A stretch of 64,000 nucleotides of DNA from assembly GCF_009363535.1 (NCBI RefSeq), contig NZ_CP045369.1, positions 632,501-696,500 of the forward strand, read 5' to 3'. The translations under genes and the position numbers were made by a program. The notes below the pieces were generated by a model. That model saw only the letters and a list, made by a program, of their open reading frames with translations. It was not told the DNA's origin and searched no databases. This DNA is from Microbulbifer sp. THAF38 (GTDB taxonomy: Bacteria > Pseudomonadota > Gammaproteobacteria > Pseudomonadales > Cellvibrionaceae). Below, one piece after another: positions 41,815-50,616 of this stretch (positions are counted from its first letter, which is position 1; each line of letters begins with the position of its first letter).

Positions 41815-42242
41815 CCTTTTACCGCCTTAGCCGTTATCCCGCCAATGATCAGCACAACTCCACCAACAAGAAATATGCCTGCTGTCATATGACTTTCCGC
41901 CAATGCTTTAGGTGCATAGCCCATTGCAAGTGAGCCCATGGCCAGAGCTGCTGAAGATAAAATTTCTAGGGCGGTATGCCCTTTTAATTTTTCCTCAAGG
42001 AGAGAGGCTTTTTTGTCTGCTTCGTGATACTTACTTTGAATGCCTTTAAGAAAGTTATTCTCTTCCTCAAGCCTATCTATCTCGTCAAGTATTAGTCGTT
42101 GAGCTCCAGTAGTAGATAGTTCTTCTTCCGTTAGCTCACGACGCACCTTTTTGAAGGATTGGCGCTCTTTAGGGACCACAGAGCTCTCAGGCTTGCCTCT
42201 AATTTCGGGCTCCTCTAGTACATCCTGCTCTTCTTCTATCAT
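41811..42242 (-). CDS. Coiled-coil protein with two C-terminal membrane segments
   Basis: A 143-residue protein. An acidic N-terminus and a coiled coil (about residues 55-95, LDEIDRLEEENNFLKGIQSK) precede two hydrophobic segments (LEILSSAALAMGSLAMG and AGIFLVGGVVLIIGGITA). The N-terminal part is probably cytoplasmic. It is coupled to the following 124-residue gene and lies between umuDC and the integrase, the usual place for cargo genes. The function is unknown. Confidence 0.65.
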   Translation of the reverse strand: MIEEEQDVLEEPEIRGKPESSVVPKERQSFKKVRRELTEEELSTTGAQRLILDEIDRLEEENNFLKGIQSKYHEADKKASLLEEKLKGHTALEILSSAALAMGSLAMGYAPKALAESHMTAGIFLVGGVVLIIGGITAKAVKG

Positions 42243-42391
42243 TCTCTATTGATGCCTGTTTAATGTTGTTTGAGCATACAGCCCTTAATGCCTAAAGCGG
42301 AAGCGCTGACTTGGAGTGTTTGATATATAAACTGTCTTTGCTTGCGTGAGTATTTTATATAATTTTCTGATCATAGAACTTTTTTTAGTTA

Positions 42392-43606
42392 TTAGAGAGA
42401 AAGGGCAGTGAACTCGGTAAGCCTTTCCCACCATTTTGTATAGGCTTCCCTCTGCTCTTTCAGGTAGTCATAGTGGTCATAGACTTGCCACTGACCTGGC
42501 AATTTATGCCCCAGCATAATTTCGGCGATATGGGGCTCTGTCAGTTCGGAAAAGTTTGTCCTGGCTGTCTTGCGCAAGTCGTGCACCGACCAGTGTTTCA
42601 TCTCGTAGTCTCTGTGCCGGCGTAGCCACTGCATCAGGTTGTAGGGCAGTGCCAGCGGCGCCCCCTGGCCCATGGGCTTATCGCTGCCGCTATTGTTGAA
42701 CAGGTGCTTGCTTTCACCGCTCAGCAGAAAGGCCTCTTTCAGTAGGGGTTCAATCTCGGGGGTGATGGGGCGCAGCAGGGGTTTCTTGGTCGACTTGCCC
42801 ATCTTGTGGTTGGCGGGTGGCACTGTCCAAATGCGCTTCTCGAAATCGAAGTGCTGTTTCTCACTTACACGCAACTCGCCATTGCGGCAGCCATAGAACA
42901 GGCACAACTTGAGGAAGATCTTATTCTTTGGCGCCATGCGCGAGTGCTCCAGGGCCTGCCACATCATGCTGATTTCGTCCGGGCTCAGGGAGCGGGTGCC
43001 TGTGCCTTTCTTAATGCGCAGATCTTCCGTTGCGTTGATATTGGCAATCGGGTTGCTAGTGATCAGCCTGCGACGCACACCCCACTTCAGCATTTGCTTG
43101 GCATTGGTCAGGATGCGGTCGGCAATACCGGGGGTGGCCTGTGCCCGCTTCTCCAGCAGGGCCAGCCACTCGTGCAGGGTGACTTCTTCGGCGGGTAGGT
43201 GGCCAACGGCCGGGAACACATACAACTGAAAAGAGCGCAGGATTTCATGGTGGCCCTTTTTGTTCTCCTTGCAGTAGGAGTGATACCACTGTAGGAAAAG
43301 CTCCTCTAAAGAATCCGCATTTAGGATCGCCTGCTTTTCTAGCTGCTTTACCACCCTGGGGTCATAGCCCTGTTCCAGCTTTCCTTTTAGTCGCTGGCCT
43401 TCACTTCGGGCGTTCTTCAGGGTTGTTAAAGGGTAGGAGCCGAGATCCACACGGGCCGCCTTGCCGTCGTAGCGGTAGCGGAGCTGGAAAGTGATTTTCC
43501 CCTGGGGCGTAACGCGCACACTGAGACCATCCCGATCAGCCTTTTCAAAGCGCTTCTCTATCTTCTTTCCTGAATTAGCCTTCAGCCAGGCATCCGACAA
43601 CGCCAT
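42392..43606 (-). CDS. Tyrosine integrase (P4-type, DUF4102 arm domain)
   Basis: A 404-residue site-specific recombinase starting at 43606, where GGAGG lies 5 bp upstream. The N-terminal DUF4102 arm-binding domain (MALSDAWLKANSGKKIEKRF) is followed by the core and catalytic domains. The Arg in FYGCRNGELRV, the HDLRKTARTNF box and the terminal LGHKLPG ... VYDHYDYLKEQ (catalytic Tyr) are present. Integrases of this type usually insert into tRNA genes, but none is visible here. Confidence 0.93.
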   Translation of the reverse strand: MALSDAWLKANSGKKIEKRFEKADRDGLSVRVTPQGKITFQLRYRYDGKAARVDLGSYPLTTLKNARSEGQRLKGKLEQGYDPRVVKQLEKQAILNADSLEELFLQWYHSYCKENKKGHHEILRSFQLYVFPAVGHLPAEEVTLHEWLALLEKRAQATPGIADRILTNAKQMLKWGVRRRLITSNPIANINATEDLRIKKGTGTRSLSPDEISMMWQALEHSRMAPKNKIFLKLCLFYGCRNGELRVSEKQHFDFEKRIWTVPPANHKMGKSTKKPLLRPITPEIEPLLKEAFLLSGESKHLFNNSGSDKPMGQGAPLALPYNLMQWLRRHRDYEMKHWSVHDLRKTARTNFSELTEPHIAEIMLGHKLPGQWQVYDHYDYLKEQREAYTKWWERLTEFTALSL

Positions 43607-44154
43607 AACAACCTCCATGTGTACATATTTTTTAAGGCTAACAAAAAGGCGATTTGTGTACACGTCTATGTACACATTTTTTGCGGCTGGGGTTGGTTTT
43701 GAGTGACTTAGGCTGTCGCGGGTCTAAGGCAGAAAAATAAGGTTTTTTGCGGGATTTACTAATTTTTTGTCGTAGGTTGTCAGGCTGTGACAGTGGGGGA
43801 TTTATAGGGGTGGGAAATAATTGCGAAGGTGCGGCGGCCGGCAAAGCCCGCCAGGGAAGAACTCTGGCCCATATTTTAAGGTTCGATCACTCGATATTCG
43901 GAAGAAAAACAGGTCTGCATTATACACGCCGGCACTGCTACAAGGGTGGGGTATACTGCGAAATTGGTCTCTAAAACTGGGCATATAAACCATTTCGGTG
44001 GTGTCAATGGGCGGAGCTGCCAGCGCGGCTGGCACTCCAGAACATCTTTTTGAATCAATTCGACTTTTCAGTCGAGTCAAGGTCATCACAAAGAGCAGCA
44101 GCTGGTTATTCGGCTGCATAGGTGGCTTGGGTGCTGGAAAACCATGGGGGAAGT
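43607..44154. promoter_or_regulatory. Right prophage boundary and divergent host promoter region
   Basis: This gap holds the right att-like site (43655-43677), a GTGTACA copy at 43618-43625 before the integrase start, and promoter-like TATAAT on the minus strand at 43924-43919 (pointing left) and TATACT on the plus strand at 43952-43957 (pointing to the aminopeptidase gene), both with poor -35 boxes. Two hairpins (GCCAGC-GCG-GCTGGC near 44018 and CGACT-TTTC-AGTCG near 44060) lie in the leader. No gene is seen here. Confidence 0.5.
43655..43677 (+). other. Candidate right attachment site (attR-like)
   Basis: Matches the left site 7935-7957 at 19 of 23 positions, in direct orientation, and ends with the shared TGTACACAT. 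It lies 49 bp upstream of the integrase start. Confidence 0.4.
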
Positions 44155-45918
44155 ATGAGTCAGGAACAATTACAGCTATTGCGGGAAGAGTTGCGGCGAC
44201 AGGGCGTGGAGGCTTTTCTGGTTCCCCGGGCCGATGAGTATCAAAACGAGTATGTGCCTGCGGCAGATGAGCGTCTGGCCTGGATCACGGGCTTTACCGG
44301 ATCAGCGGGTATGGCGGTGATTGGACTGGATAAAGCAGCCCTATTTGTGGATGGTCGCTATACCCTGCAAGGGCAGCAGCAATTGGGGGATTTGCCGATC
44401 GCTCTGGAGGACCTGAATAATCAGGTCATCGCCAAGTGGGTGGGTGATCAGTTGAGCGCGGGGCAGTCGCTGGGTTTTGACCCTCGTCTACACACCGAGC
44501 CGGGGTTGGTACTGTTGAGAGAATATCTGGCTGAACGGGATATCGCCCTGAAGCCCCTGGAGCAGAACCCAATTGATACGATTTGGCGGGATCGGCCGGC
44601 CTCTCCCAGCGGTCAAGCCTGCCCTCACCCCTATGTGTTTACCGGGGAGCACTCCAATGACAAGCGCCAGCGCATCGCGACGCTTTTGGCGGAAAAACGT
44701 GTAGACGCCTTGTGGCTACCAAACCCCGAGAGCTGCGCCTGGCTGTTTAATATCCGAGGTGACGATATTCCCCACTTGCCTGTGGCGCTTTCCAGCGGGG
44801 TGCTTTTTAGGGACGGCAGCGCAATTTTGTATCTGGCCGAGCAGGCGGTCGGCGAAGGGCTTTTGGAGCATCTAGAGCGGGAAGTGATGGTGGTGACTGA
44901 GAAGGGCCAACTGTTTGAAGGTTTGCGCCGCCGTCATGTAAATAGAATCTGGGTAGACCCTGCGATCAGTAATTGCTGGACCCTGCAGCAGCTGCGCGCC
45001 CTGGATTTACAGTTGCTGTTGGAGCGAGACCCGGTGACACAGGCCAAGGCGTGCAAAAATGCCGTGGAGTTGGCAGGTTCCAGGGCGGCGCACGAGCGCG
45101 ATGGTGCAGCACTGTGTGAGTTCCTGGCTGAGTTGCCCACTGCGGTGGAAAACGGGTTGGATGAACTTGCGGCGGTGAAGTTGCTGTATAGCAAGCGCGA
45201 GGAGCGAGAAGGCTTCCGCGGCAACAGCTTTGAGACAATTTCCGGTTACGGCCCCAATGGCGCCATAGTGCACTACCGGGTGAGCCCGGAGTCGAGCTTA
45301 AAAATGTCGGCAGAGGGGATTTACCTGTGTGATTCCGGTGCTCAATATCCCGATGGCACCACCGATGTCACCCGCACGGTGGCCTTGGGCGAAATTCCCG
45401 CGCTTGCACGAGAGCACTTTACTCGAGTGCTGAAGGGACATATTGCTATCGCCACTCTACGCTTTCCTCAGGGGACCTGTGGAGAACAGATTGATGCGAT
45501 TGCGCGCAGATCCCTTTGGGATGTGGGTTTGGACTATGCCCATGGGACAGGCCACGGTGTCGGCAGTTTTCTCAGTGTGCATGAGGGGCCGCAGCGCATC
45601 GGTAAAGCGATCACCAATACCCCGCTGCAACCGGGCATGATCCTCTCCAATGAGCCTGGTTTTTATCTCACCGGTCAATACGGTATCCGTATTGAAAATC
45701 TGGTGTTTGTAAAAGAGAGTGCGGATTATCCTGGGTTTTTACAGTTTGAGGAGTTAACCCTGGTGCCGATTGACCGGGAGCTGATCGATATAGCACTCCT
45801 TTCCTCCCAGGAGCGGGATTGGTTGAATCGCTATCACCAACGTGTTCGGGAGGTCGTTACACCGCTGGTAAGTGAAAAAACCGCTTCCTGGTTACAGGCG
45901 GCCACCGAGGCTTTGTAG
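44155..45918 (+). CDS. Xaa-Pro aminopeptidase (M24B)
   Basis: A 587-residue metalloaminopeptidase that removes N-terminal residues before proline. The start at 44155 is chosen for its GGGGGA site. Two creatinase-like N-terminal domains are followed by the pita-bread catalytic domain, with metal ligands in CDSGAQYPDGTTDVTRTV (two Asp), GTGHGVG (His), SNEPGFY (Glu) and FEELTLVP (Glu). The length matches the long form resembling eukaryotic cytosolic aminopeptidase P, not the shorter E. coli PepP. In the absence of the prophage it would probably be divergent from prfC. Confidence 0.93.
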   Translation: MSQEQLQLLREELRRQGVEAFLVPRADEYQNEYVPAADERLAWITGFTGSAGMAVIGLDKAALFVDGRYTLQGQQQLGDLPIALEDLNNQVIAKWVGDQLSAGQSLGFDPRLHTEPGLVLLREYLAERDIALKPLEQNPIDTIWRDRPASPSGQACPHPYVFTGEHSNDKRQRIATLLAEKRVDALWLPNPESCAWLFNIRGDDIPHLPVALSSGVLFRDGSAILYLAEQAVGEGLLEHLEREVMVVTEKGQLFEGLRRRHVNRIWVDPAISNCWTLQQLRALDLQLLLERDPVTQAKACKNAVELAGSRAAHERDGAALCEFLAELPTAVENGLDELAAVKLLYSKREEREGFRGNSFETISGYGPNGAIVHYRVSPESSLKMSAEGIYLCDSGAQYPDGTTDVTRTVALGEIPALAREHFTRVLKGHIAIATLRFPQGTCGEQIDAIARRSLWDVGLDYAHGTGHGVGSFLSVHEGPQRIGKAITNTPLQPGMILSNEPGFYLTGQYGIRIENLVFVKESADYPGFLQFEELTLVPIDRELIDIALLSSQERDWLNRYHQRVREVVTPLVSEKTASWLQAATEAL

Positions 45919-45987
45919 TGCTATCGCTGGGAGCCTGGCTCCCAGCTTTTTTCAAAGTAAAGTGAGACGGTAATACTACTGGGTCAG

Positions 45988-46093
45988 AAGGAAAGAATAC
46001 ATTGCGCTCAAGACGCGCTGTGAATACATCCCTGTAAGCTCGTAATCGGCATCCATGCCTCATACGGTCCCGAGCGCAGTGTATTCTTTCCTT
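45988..46093. repeat. Long inverted repeat element between convergent genes
   Basis: Two 22-bp arms (45988-46009 and 46072-46093) match at 21 of 22 positions and flank a 62-bp centre containing CGCTGTGAATACATCCCTGT. The centre sequence is one I recall as a recurring extragenic word in this group of marine gammaproteobacteria. It lies between the converging aminopeptidase and response-regulator genes and may act as a bidirectional terminator or REP-like element. A T run follows on the plus strand at 46098-46103. Confidence 0.7.
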
Positions 46094-46108
46094 CCCCCTT
46101 TTTAGTAA

Positions 46109-46780
46109 TTACTGCACTTCAAATTTATACCCGGCTCCATAGACAGAGTGAATTAATTCCTTATCCGGTAGCAAGGCCGCAATTTTCTTACGCACTTTTT
46201 TAATGTGGCTGTCGATGGTTCGATCGCTGATTACCCGGTAGTCCGAATAAATACGGTCCATAATTTGGTCGCGTGAAAAAATACGGCCGGGCTCACTATA
46301 GAGAAGCTCGAAAAGGTGAAACTCCAGTGCAGTTAAGCCTACATCCTGCCCTCCGATCAGCAGCTGGCCGGTGCTACATCTCAGTTGGATTTCCCCGTAT
46401 CTCTGCTGCTCGGAACTGTGAGTGCGACGCAAAACGGCTTTGACTCGGGCCACAATTTCCCTGGGGCTATAGGGTTTGCACACATAATCGTCCGCCCCAA
46501 CTTCTAAACCGCGCAAGCGGTCCACCTCTTCAATTCTGGCGGTCAGCATAATGATCGGCACGTTGCTGTAGCGGCGGATTGCCGTGCAAATCTCCAGGCC
46601 GCTTTTCCCTGGTAACATCAGGTCCAGCAAAATCAGGTCTGGGGGTTGGGCGTCAACATGGGGGATGACTTCATTGCCATTGGTGAGTATGTCAGCCTGG
46701 TAACCGGCAGCTTCAAGATAATCCAGCAGCAGGTTGGCCAGTTCTGTTTCATCTTCGACAATTAAAATCCTTGCAGCCAT
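46109..46780 (-). CDS. baeR: BaeR-like OmpR-family response regulator
   Basis: A 223-residue regulator. The receiver domain has the phosphoacceptor Asp in PPDLILLDLMLPGKSG and the C-terminal winged helix of the OmpR type (ISDRTIDSHIKKVRKKIAAL). Residues such as LVEDETELANLLLDYLEAAG and DRLRGLEVGADDYVCKPYSP are very close to E. coli BaeR. The start at 46780 follows a GGTAGGA site and lies 6 bp beyond the kinase stop. Envelope stress is the signal in E. coli; here the regulon is unknown. Confidence 0.88.
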   Translation of the reverse strand: MAARILIVEDETELANLLLDYLEAAGYQADILTNGNEVIPHVDAQPPDLILLDLMLPGKSGLEICTAIRRYSNVPIIMLTARIEEVDRLRGLEVGADDYVCKPYSPREIVARVKAVLRRTHSSEQQRYGEIQLRCSTGQLLIGGQDVGLTALEFHLFELLYSEPGRIFSRDQIMDRIYSDYRVISDRTIDSHIKKVRKKIAALLPDKELIHSVYGAGYKFEVQ

Positions 46781-46785
46781 TATTC

Positions 46786-48207
46786 CTACCATTTAATCCT
46801 CTCGGTGAGAGGGAGAAAAATACTAATTTCCAGACCTCCCAGGCGGGATGGGCCGGCGGAAATACTACCCTCGTGGGCTTTAACAATATTCTGGCAAATC
46901 GACAGCCCCAGACCCGCACCTCCGGTTTCCCGACTGCGTGAGGCGTCGGTGCGGTAGAGGCGGTCAAAAAGGTGGGGGATGTCCGCACTGGTGACCCCGG
47001 GGGAGGAGTCGGCAAAGGTGATAATAGCTGTTTGCGCTTCCGCGCGGGCACTGATTTTTAACTGACCGCCACTATCGGTATAGCGCAAGCTATTGGTGAG
47101 GAGGTTGCCAAACAGCTGTTGCAGACGCGCCTCATCGGCGTAAATGAATTTATTTTCAGCCAGCTCACATTGTAATTGTAGGTCGATATTTTTCTGGGCA
47201 AACGCACTTTGAAAATCCTCTACCACCCTGGTCAGCAGTGGTCCAAGGGGGAGGTCGGATTTGCAATAGTTCAAGGCGCCGGCATCAGAGAGAGACAGTT
47301 CATAGAGATCATTGATCAAACGGCTGAGCTGGCGAATCTTATCGTGCAAAATATTGAGGTTTTCCGGTGTGGCTGTGCGTACACCATCCTGCAACGCTTC
47401 AATTTGCCCTTTGAGTACTGCCAGTGGTGTTCGTAACTCATGGGAAATATCGGCCATCCAGCGATTGCGCGCGTGTTCATTGGCTTCCAGAGTTGCTGCC
47501 AAACGGTTGAAGTCTGCACTCAGCTGGCCCAGTTCATCACGTCTCTCGATATCGATTCGGGTTTTGTAGTCTCCCGAAGTGAGACGGTGGGTTGCTTCGG
47601 CCAAGCGGCGGATAGGGCGTACCAACTGCCAGGCCAGGGGCAGGGCGATGGCCAGGGCAAGAACAAAAGTGGCGATGGAAATCAGCGCAAAAGTGCGGGA
47701 CAGCTCCCGAATAAAGCCCTGTTCGTAATTATTGGAAAGGGCGGGAGGGGGGTTGATCGTGAGATAGCCGACGGTTTTACCTTCCACTTGAATGGGCTGA
47801 AAAAGTAATTCCTTCGCTGGGGCTGGACGCCCAATGACCAGCTGTTTTTCACTATCGAACAGACTTAGGCGGGGGCCCAGTTGGTTACCCATGGGGGGGC
47901 GATGCCTTGGACCTGCCCCCGGTGGTGGGGGTGGAGGGCGGCGCCCCAGTTGTTTAAAAATGGTTTGTCGGTGCAGGTCCACCCATTCCGAGCCATTGGC
48001 TTCCAGTGATTGCCAGCTGCCCTTGCGACTATAAAAGCGCTCCAGTGCCTGCACCAGCCCCTCTACATCACGCAGCTCCTGTGCACGCATATAAGCCTGG
48101 AAGCCGTGGCTGAAACTCCACTGGAAGAATACAAACATACCGCCGACCGTAATTGCTGTAGTCAGTAAAAAGGCCAGGCTGAGTTTGTTGCGAATATTTA
48201 ATGACAT
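46786..48207 (-). CDS. baeS: BaeS-like sensor histidine kinase
   Basis: A 473-residue kinase. Membrane segments lie near 8-28 and 168-190 and enclose a periplasmic loop with a proline-rich stretch (RPPPPPPGAGPRHRPPMG). A HAMP domain, HisKA with phosphoacceptor His in DISHELRTPLAVLKGQ, and HATPase motifs (GNLLTNSLRYT, GGAGLGLSICQNI) follow. It forms an operon with the response regulator downstream. The YHYH gene cluster directly upstream, read in the same direction, may be its target set. Confidence 0.88.
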   Translation of the reverse strand: MSLNIRNKLSLAFLLTTAITVGGMFVFFQWSFSHGFQAYMRAQELRDVEGLVQALERFYSRKGSWQSLEANGSEWVDLHRQTIFKQLGRRPPPPPPGAGPRHRPPMGNQLGPRLSLFDSEKQLVIGRPAPAKELLFQPIQVEGKTVGYLTINPPPALSNNYEQGFIRELSRTFALISIATFVLALAIALPLAWQLVRPIRRLAEATHRLTSGDYKTRIDIERRDELGQLSADFNRLAATLEANEHARNRWMADISHELRTPLAVLKGQIEALQDGVRTATPENLNILHDKIRQLSRLINDLYELSLSDAGALNYCKSDLPLGPLLTRVVEDFQSAFAQKNIDLQLQCELAENKFIYADEARLQQLFGNLLTNSLRYTDSGGQLKISARAEAQTAIITFADSSPGVTSADIPHLFDRLYRTDASRSRETGGAGLGLSICQNIVKAHEGSISAGPSRLGGLEISIFLPLTERIKW

Positions 48208-48491
48208 CTTTTATGTAGTCCTTCCTGCGGACAGTCAGTACAGCGGACTCTCCCGTTCCGCCACTTCGGGCATTGCCCATGCGGGTGATTACCCAAGCGT
48301 ACACCTACAGTAAATAGGTGGGCAATCTAAGTTCCTGCCTACTACCAGCGCAGAAGCAAAAGGTAAGCGGCTTTCGAAATTCATAGTCAATATATCTTTG
48401 CGTCTGCTTCCAACAGTTATTCTGAGAAGCGGCTGTGCCGAATTATCTCCGCGCAAGTTTGGTGAAAAACAGCGGGGTAATCACCAGCTGC
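48208..48491. other. Gap between the secreted-protein gene and baeS-like gene
   Basis: A 284-bp stretch with no convincing gene. On the minus strand a weak promoter-like TTGACT lies near 48390. Short hairpins such as CACCTA / TAGGTG near 48303-48321 are present. It may carry the two-component operon promoter. Confidence 0.35.
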
Positions 48492-49052
48492 TCACCGGCC
48501 ATTATGGGCTACACCGAGCGAGGCGTTCCCCTTTTCACCGCCCTCTCCTGAGGCAATAGGTGAAGTGGAAAAGCGGTGCAGAACAAAGTTGTCCTTATCG
48601 CGTTGGATAAACAGGGTTGCCAAAACCCGCTTGCCGCCGCGACTCCAGGTGCTGTGGTCGTGGGCATTAAGAGTCACGGTGATTTGGTTGAAGCCGGGTT
48701 TCAGTAGTTTTTCCGGCAAATGTACGTCGGCGGCGTAAAGCCGCTGTATTTTTTCACCGTTGATATAGAGATGTGCGTGCCCCTCCAGGAAGTGTTGGGG
48801 CTTATCGCTGGCATAGCGGGGCGACTCCAGTTCAAAGCGGTCATAGGCAATATGTAAATTAAAACCGGACATGCGATCCCTGCTGATATCCAGTTCAATT
48901 CTCGGTGCGGCCATATGCACGGGGATTTCTATCACAGGGTGTTGATCGCCGTTGTGACCCGCATGAGGGTTGGGCTGGGCCGACAGTGTGGGACTGCTCG
49001 CCGCTATCAACCAGGCCAGGGACCCGGCAGTAAAATACCTGTGCATTTTCAT
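48492..49052 (-). CDS. Secreted protein of unknown function, linked to YHYH genes
   Basis: A 186-residue exported protein with a signal peptide (MKMHRYFTAGSLAWLIAASS, cut after LSAQ-like) and a His-rich front of the mature part (PHAGHNGDQH). The body (FLEGHAHLYINGEKIQRLYA, QITVTLNAHDHSTW) is beta-rich with several His residues and might bind a metal such as copper, but no family is recognised. The first 45 residues are clearly related to the adjacent YHYH protein, whereas the rest is not. It lies 29 bp after that gene in one operon. Confidence 0.75.
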   Translation of the reverse strand: MKMHRYFTAGSLAWLIAASSPTLSAQPNPHAGHNGDQHPVIEIPVHMAAPRIELDISRDRMSGFNLHIAYDRFELESPRYASDKPQHFLEGHAHLYINGEKIQRLYAADVHLPEKLLKPGFNQITVTLNAHDHSTWSRGGKRVLATLFIQRDKDNFVLHRFSTSPIASGEGGEKGNASLGVAHNGR

Positions 49053-49081
49053 AAGCTGCTCTCTCCTGGGTTACGCATCAA

Positions 49082-50587
49082 TTATCGGCCAACGGTGGTT
49101 GAGCACCGGTTGACGATGGTCTGGTCATCCAGCCTTCCATAGAAGCGGGGACCAAAGGTAAATGGGAAGGCCGGAATTAGTTTTCCACTGTTGTCTTCGC
49201 TCACGGTCAAGTGATAGTGGTAGCCGCGCTCACTGTCGCTATGCCCGTTGTACTGGTCCAGGTAAGCGCCGCCACGGGCGGTCAGGTTGGCATCCCAATA
49301 GTAATCCTCGTAAAAGAAGCCGGCGCTGGTGGTAAATTCATTACCGGATAGGGAAGAGTAGCTTCCGTCGGTGGAGGGGCCGCTGCTGTTGGTGCTGACT
49401 ACTCCAAGGTCGATATTGTACTCATCGACCAGCAGGCAGGTACGTGCACCGGCCTCGCCACAGCCACTGGCGGAATTGGGATTGTCATAGTCACGAATGG
49501 CCCAGCTGCTTTGCGCCAGCACGCCAGCGTCTTCCCATGGGCCATAAATGGCGTAACCGTCGGCGGTGTATCCGTAAACCGGCGAGTGGCCGCTGCCATC
49601 ATCGCCCACCAGTTCCGCCAGGCAGCTGCTGTAGAAATGGTGGTGGTAATCGCCATTGGCTGCGTGACCACCACAGATATCCACATCATAGACTTCGGCG
49701 AAGGGTGCCAAGGTATGCCAGGTGTTGTTGACGGACTGGCCATCGCTCCACTGATAAATAGAAGTGCCGTTAACCCAGTAGCCCTGTACACCGAGCCCGG
49801 TTTCACAGTCTTCCGTAGCGGCTTCCGGGGAGTTGGGGATATAGCCCTCATGGGCAACATTTTCCGGACATACCGGGCCCGGCGGCCAGAACCCATAACC
49901 AGCATCGGCGCCACAGGATGAGTTACTGCGGTAGCCAATATTCTCACCAAAGCTGATGACATCGCCCACCTGTACCATGGGGCTGCCGCTGAGAAAGTCG
50001 CTGTAGGCTTTCGGGCGATTGAGCAGACTGTCGAGAATTTCCTGGGTGATTTCAATTTTATAGTTGGGGATACCGGTGGCGGTGATACGGGAATATTCCC
50101 TACCATTCAGGCTAACGGACTCTACGCTCTGCACATTCACCAACACTTGCTCGTTGCTGTTACTTTCGTAAATAAAGGGAGCGCGCTCGCCGCTGGAATT
50201 TAAAATCCAGGCCGATTCGCTATCGGCTGAGTCCTGGGTATTTCCCTCTGAGTTCTCGTTGTCCGTAGGGGTATCGCTCGAATCTTCCGGCTCCTCGCCA
50301 GTTTCAGTATTGTTTTCATTAGAACTGTTTGTTGTTTCTTCCAGTGTTTCCGTTGAGTCATCACCACTCTCAGTGGAGGAATTATTACTGGTATCTGTAT
50401 CACTGGTTTCTGTGTTATCGCTATCAGCATTGTTCTGGGGCCCTCTGGAGACAGGGCCGCGAACAGGTATTTCCCTTACCGAGCGTTGGTCGTTATTGCG
50501 GCCCGAATTTGGGCTGGGTTGGGCAGCAACCTCAGCCGCAACGGTCCAGGCCAGGAATCCGGCAAGAAAATACCCGATTATTTTCAT
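49082..50587 (-). CDS. Secreted YHYH-domain protein (paralog 1)
   Basis: A 501-residue exported protein. The signal peptide (MKIIGYFLAGFLAWTVAAEV) precedes a Ser/Thr/Asp/Glu-rich linker (about residues 50-115) and a YHYH-family domain with NGDYHHHFYSSCL, SPVYGYTADGYAIYGPW and RGYHYHLTVSEDNS near the end. The function of YHYH domains is not established. It shares most of its length with the genes on either side (50617-51975 and 52397-53686). The gap to the upstream paralog is 29 bp, as is the gap to the next downstream gene. Confidence 0.87.
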   Translation of the reverse strand: MKIIGYFLAGFLAWTVAAEVAAQPSPNSGRNNDQRSVREIPVRGPVSRGPQNNADSDNTETSDTDTSNNSSTESGDDSTETLEETTNSSNENNTETGEEPEDSSDTPTDNENSEGNTQDSADSESAWILNSSGERAPFIYESNSNEQVLVNVQSVESVSLNGREYSRITATGIPNYKIEITQEILDSLLNRPKAYSDFLSGSPMVQVGDVISFGENIGYRSNSSCGADAGYGFWPPGPVCPENVAHEGYIPNSPEAATEDCETGLGVQGYWVNGTSIYQWSDGQSVNNTWHTLAPFAEVYDVDICGGHAANGDYHHHFYSSCLAELVGDDGSGHSPVYGYTADGYAIYGPWEDAGVLAQSSWAIRDYDNPNSASGCGEAGARTCLLVDEYNIDLGVVSTNSSGPSTDGSYSSLSGNEFTTSAGFFYEDYYWDANLTARGGAYLDQYNGHSDSERGYHYHLTVSEDNSGKLIPAFPFTFGPRFYGRLDDQTIVNRCSTTVGR

Positions 50588-50616
50588 AGGAAATTCACCT
50601 CAAATGATGCTCGGTG

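Larger units (their letters stand above)
7935..43677. mobile_element. Complete lambdoid siphovirus-like prophage, about 35.7 kb
   Basis: A contiguous phage genome lies between prfC and an aminopeptidase gene. It has a leftward early operon, S24 repressor and Cro with operators, replication primase and helicase, Q-like antiterminator, lysis genes, an HK97-type head module, a siphovirus tail module with a G/GT frameshift, a tape measure, a tail-tip protein, accessory genes and a tyrosine integrase at the right end. No key structural gene is visibly broken. The boundaries given are the candidate att sites and remain uncertain by up to a few hundred bases. Whether it can be induced cannot be seen from the sequence. 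Confidence 0.88.

Noticed and set aside
49399..50106. 235-codon frame in another reading frame of a YHYH gene
   Set aside because: Same-strand shadow of paralog 1; equivalent shadows appear in the other two paralogs because the DNA is homologous.
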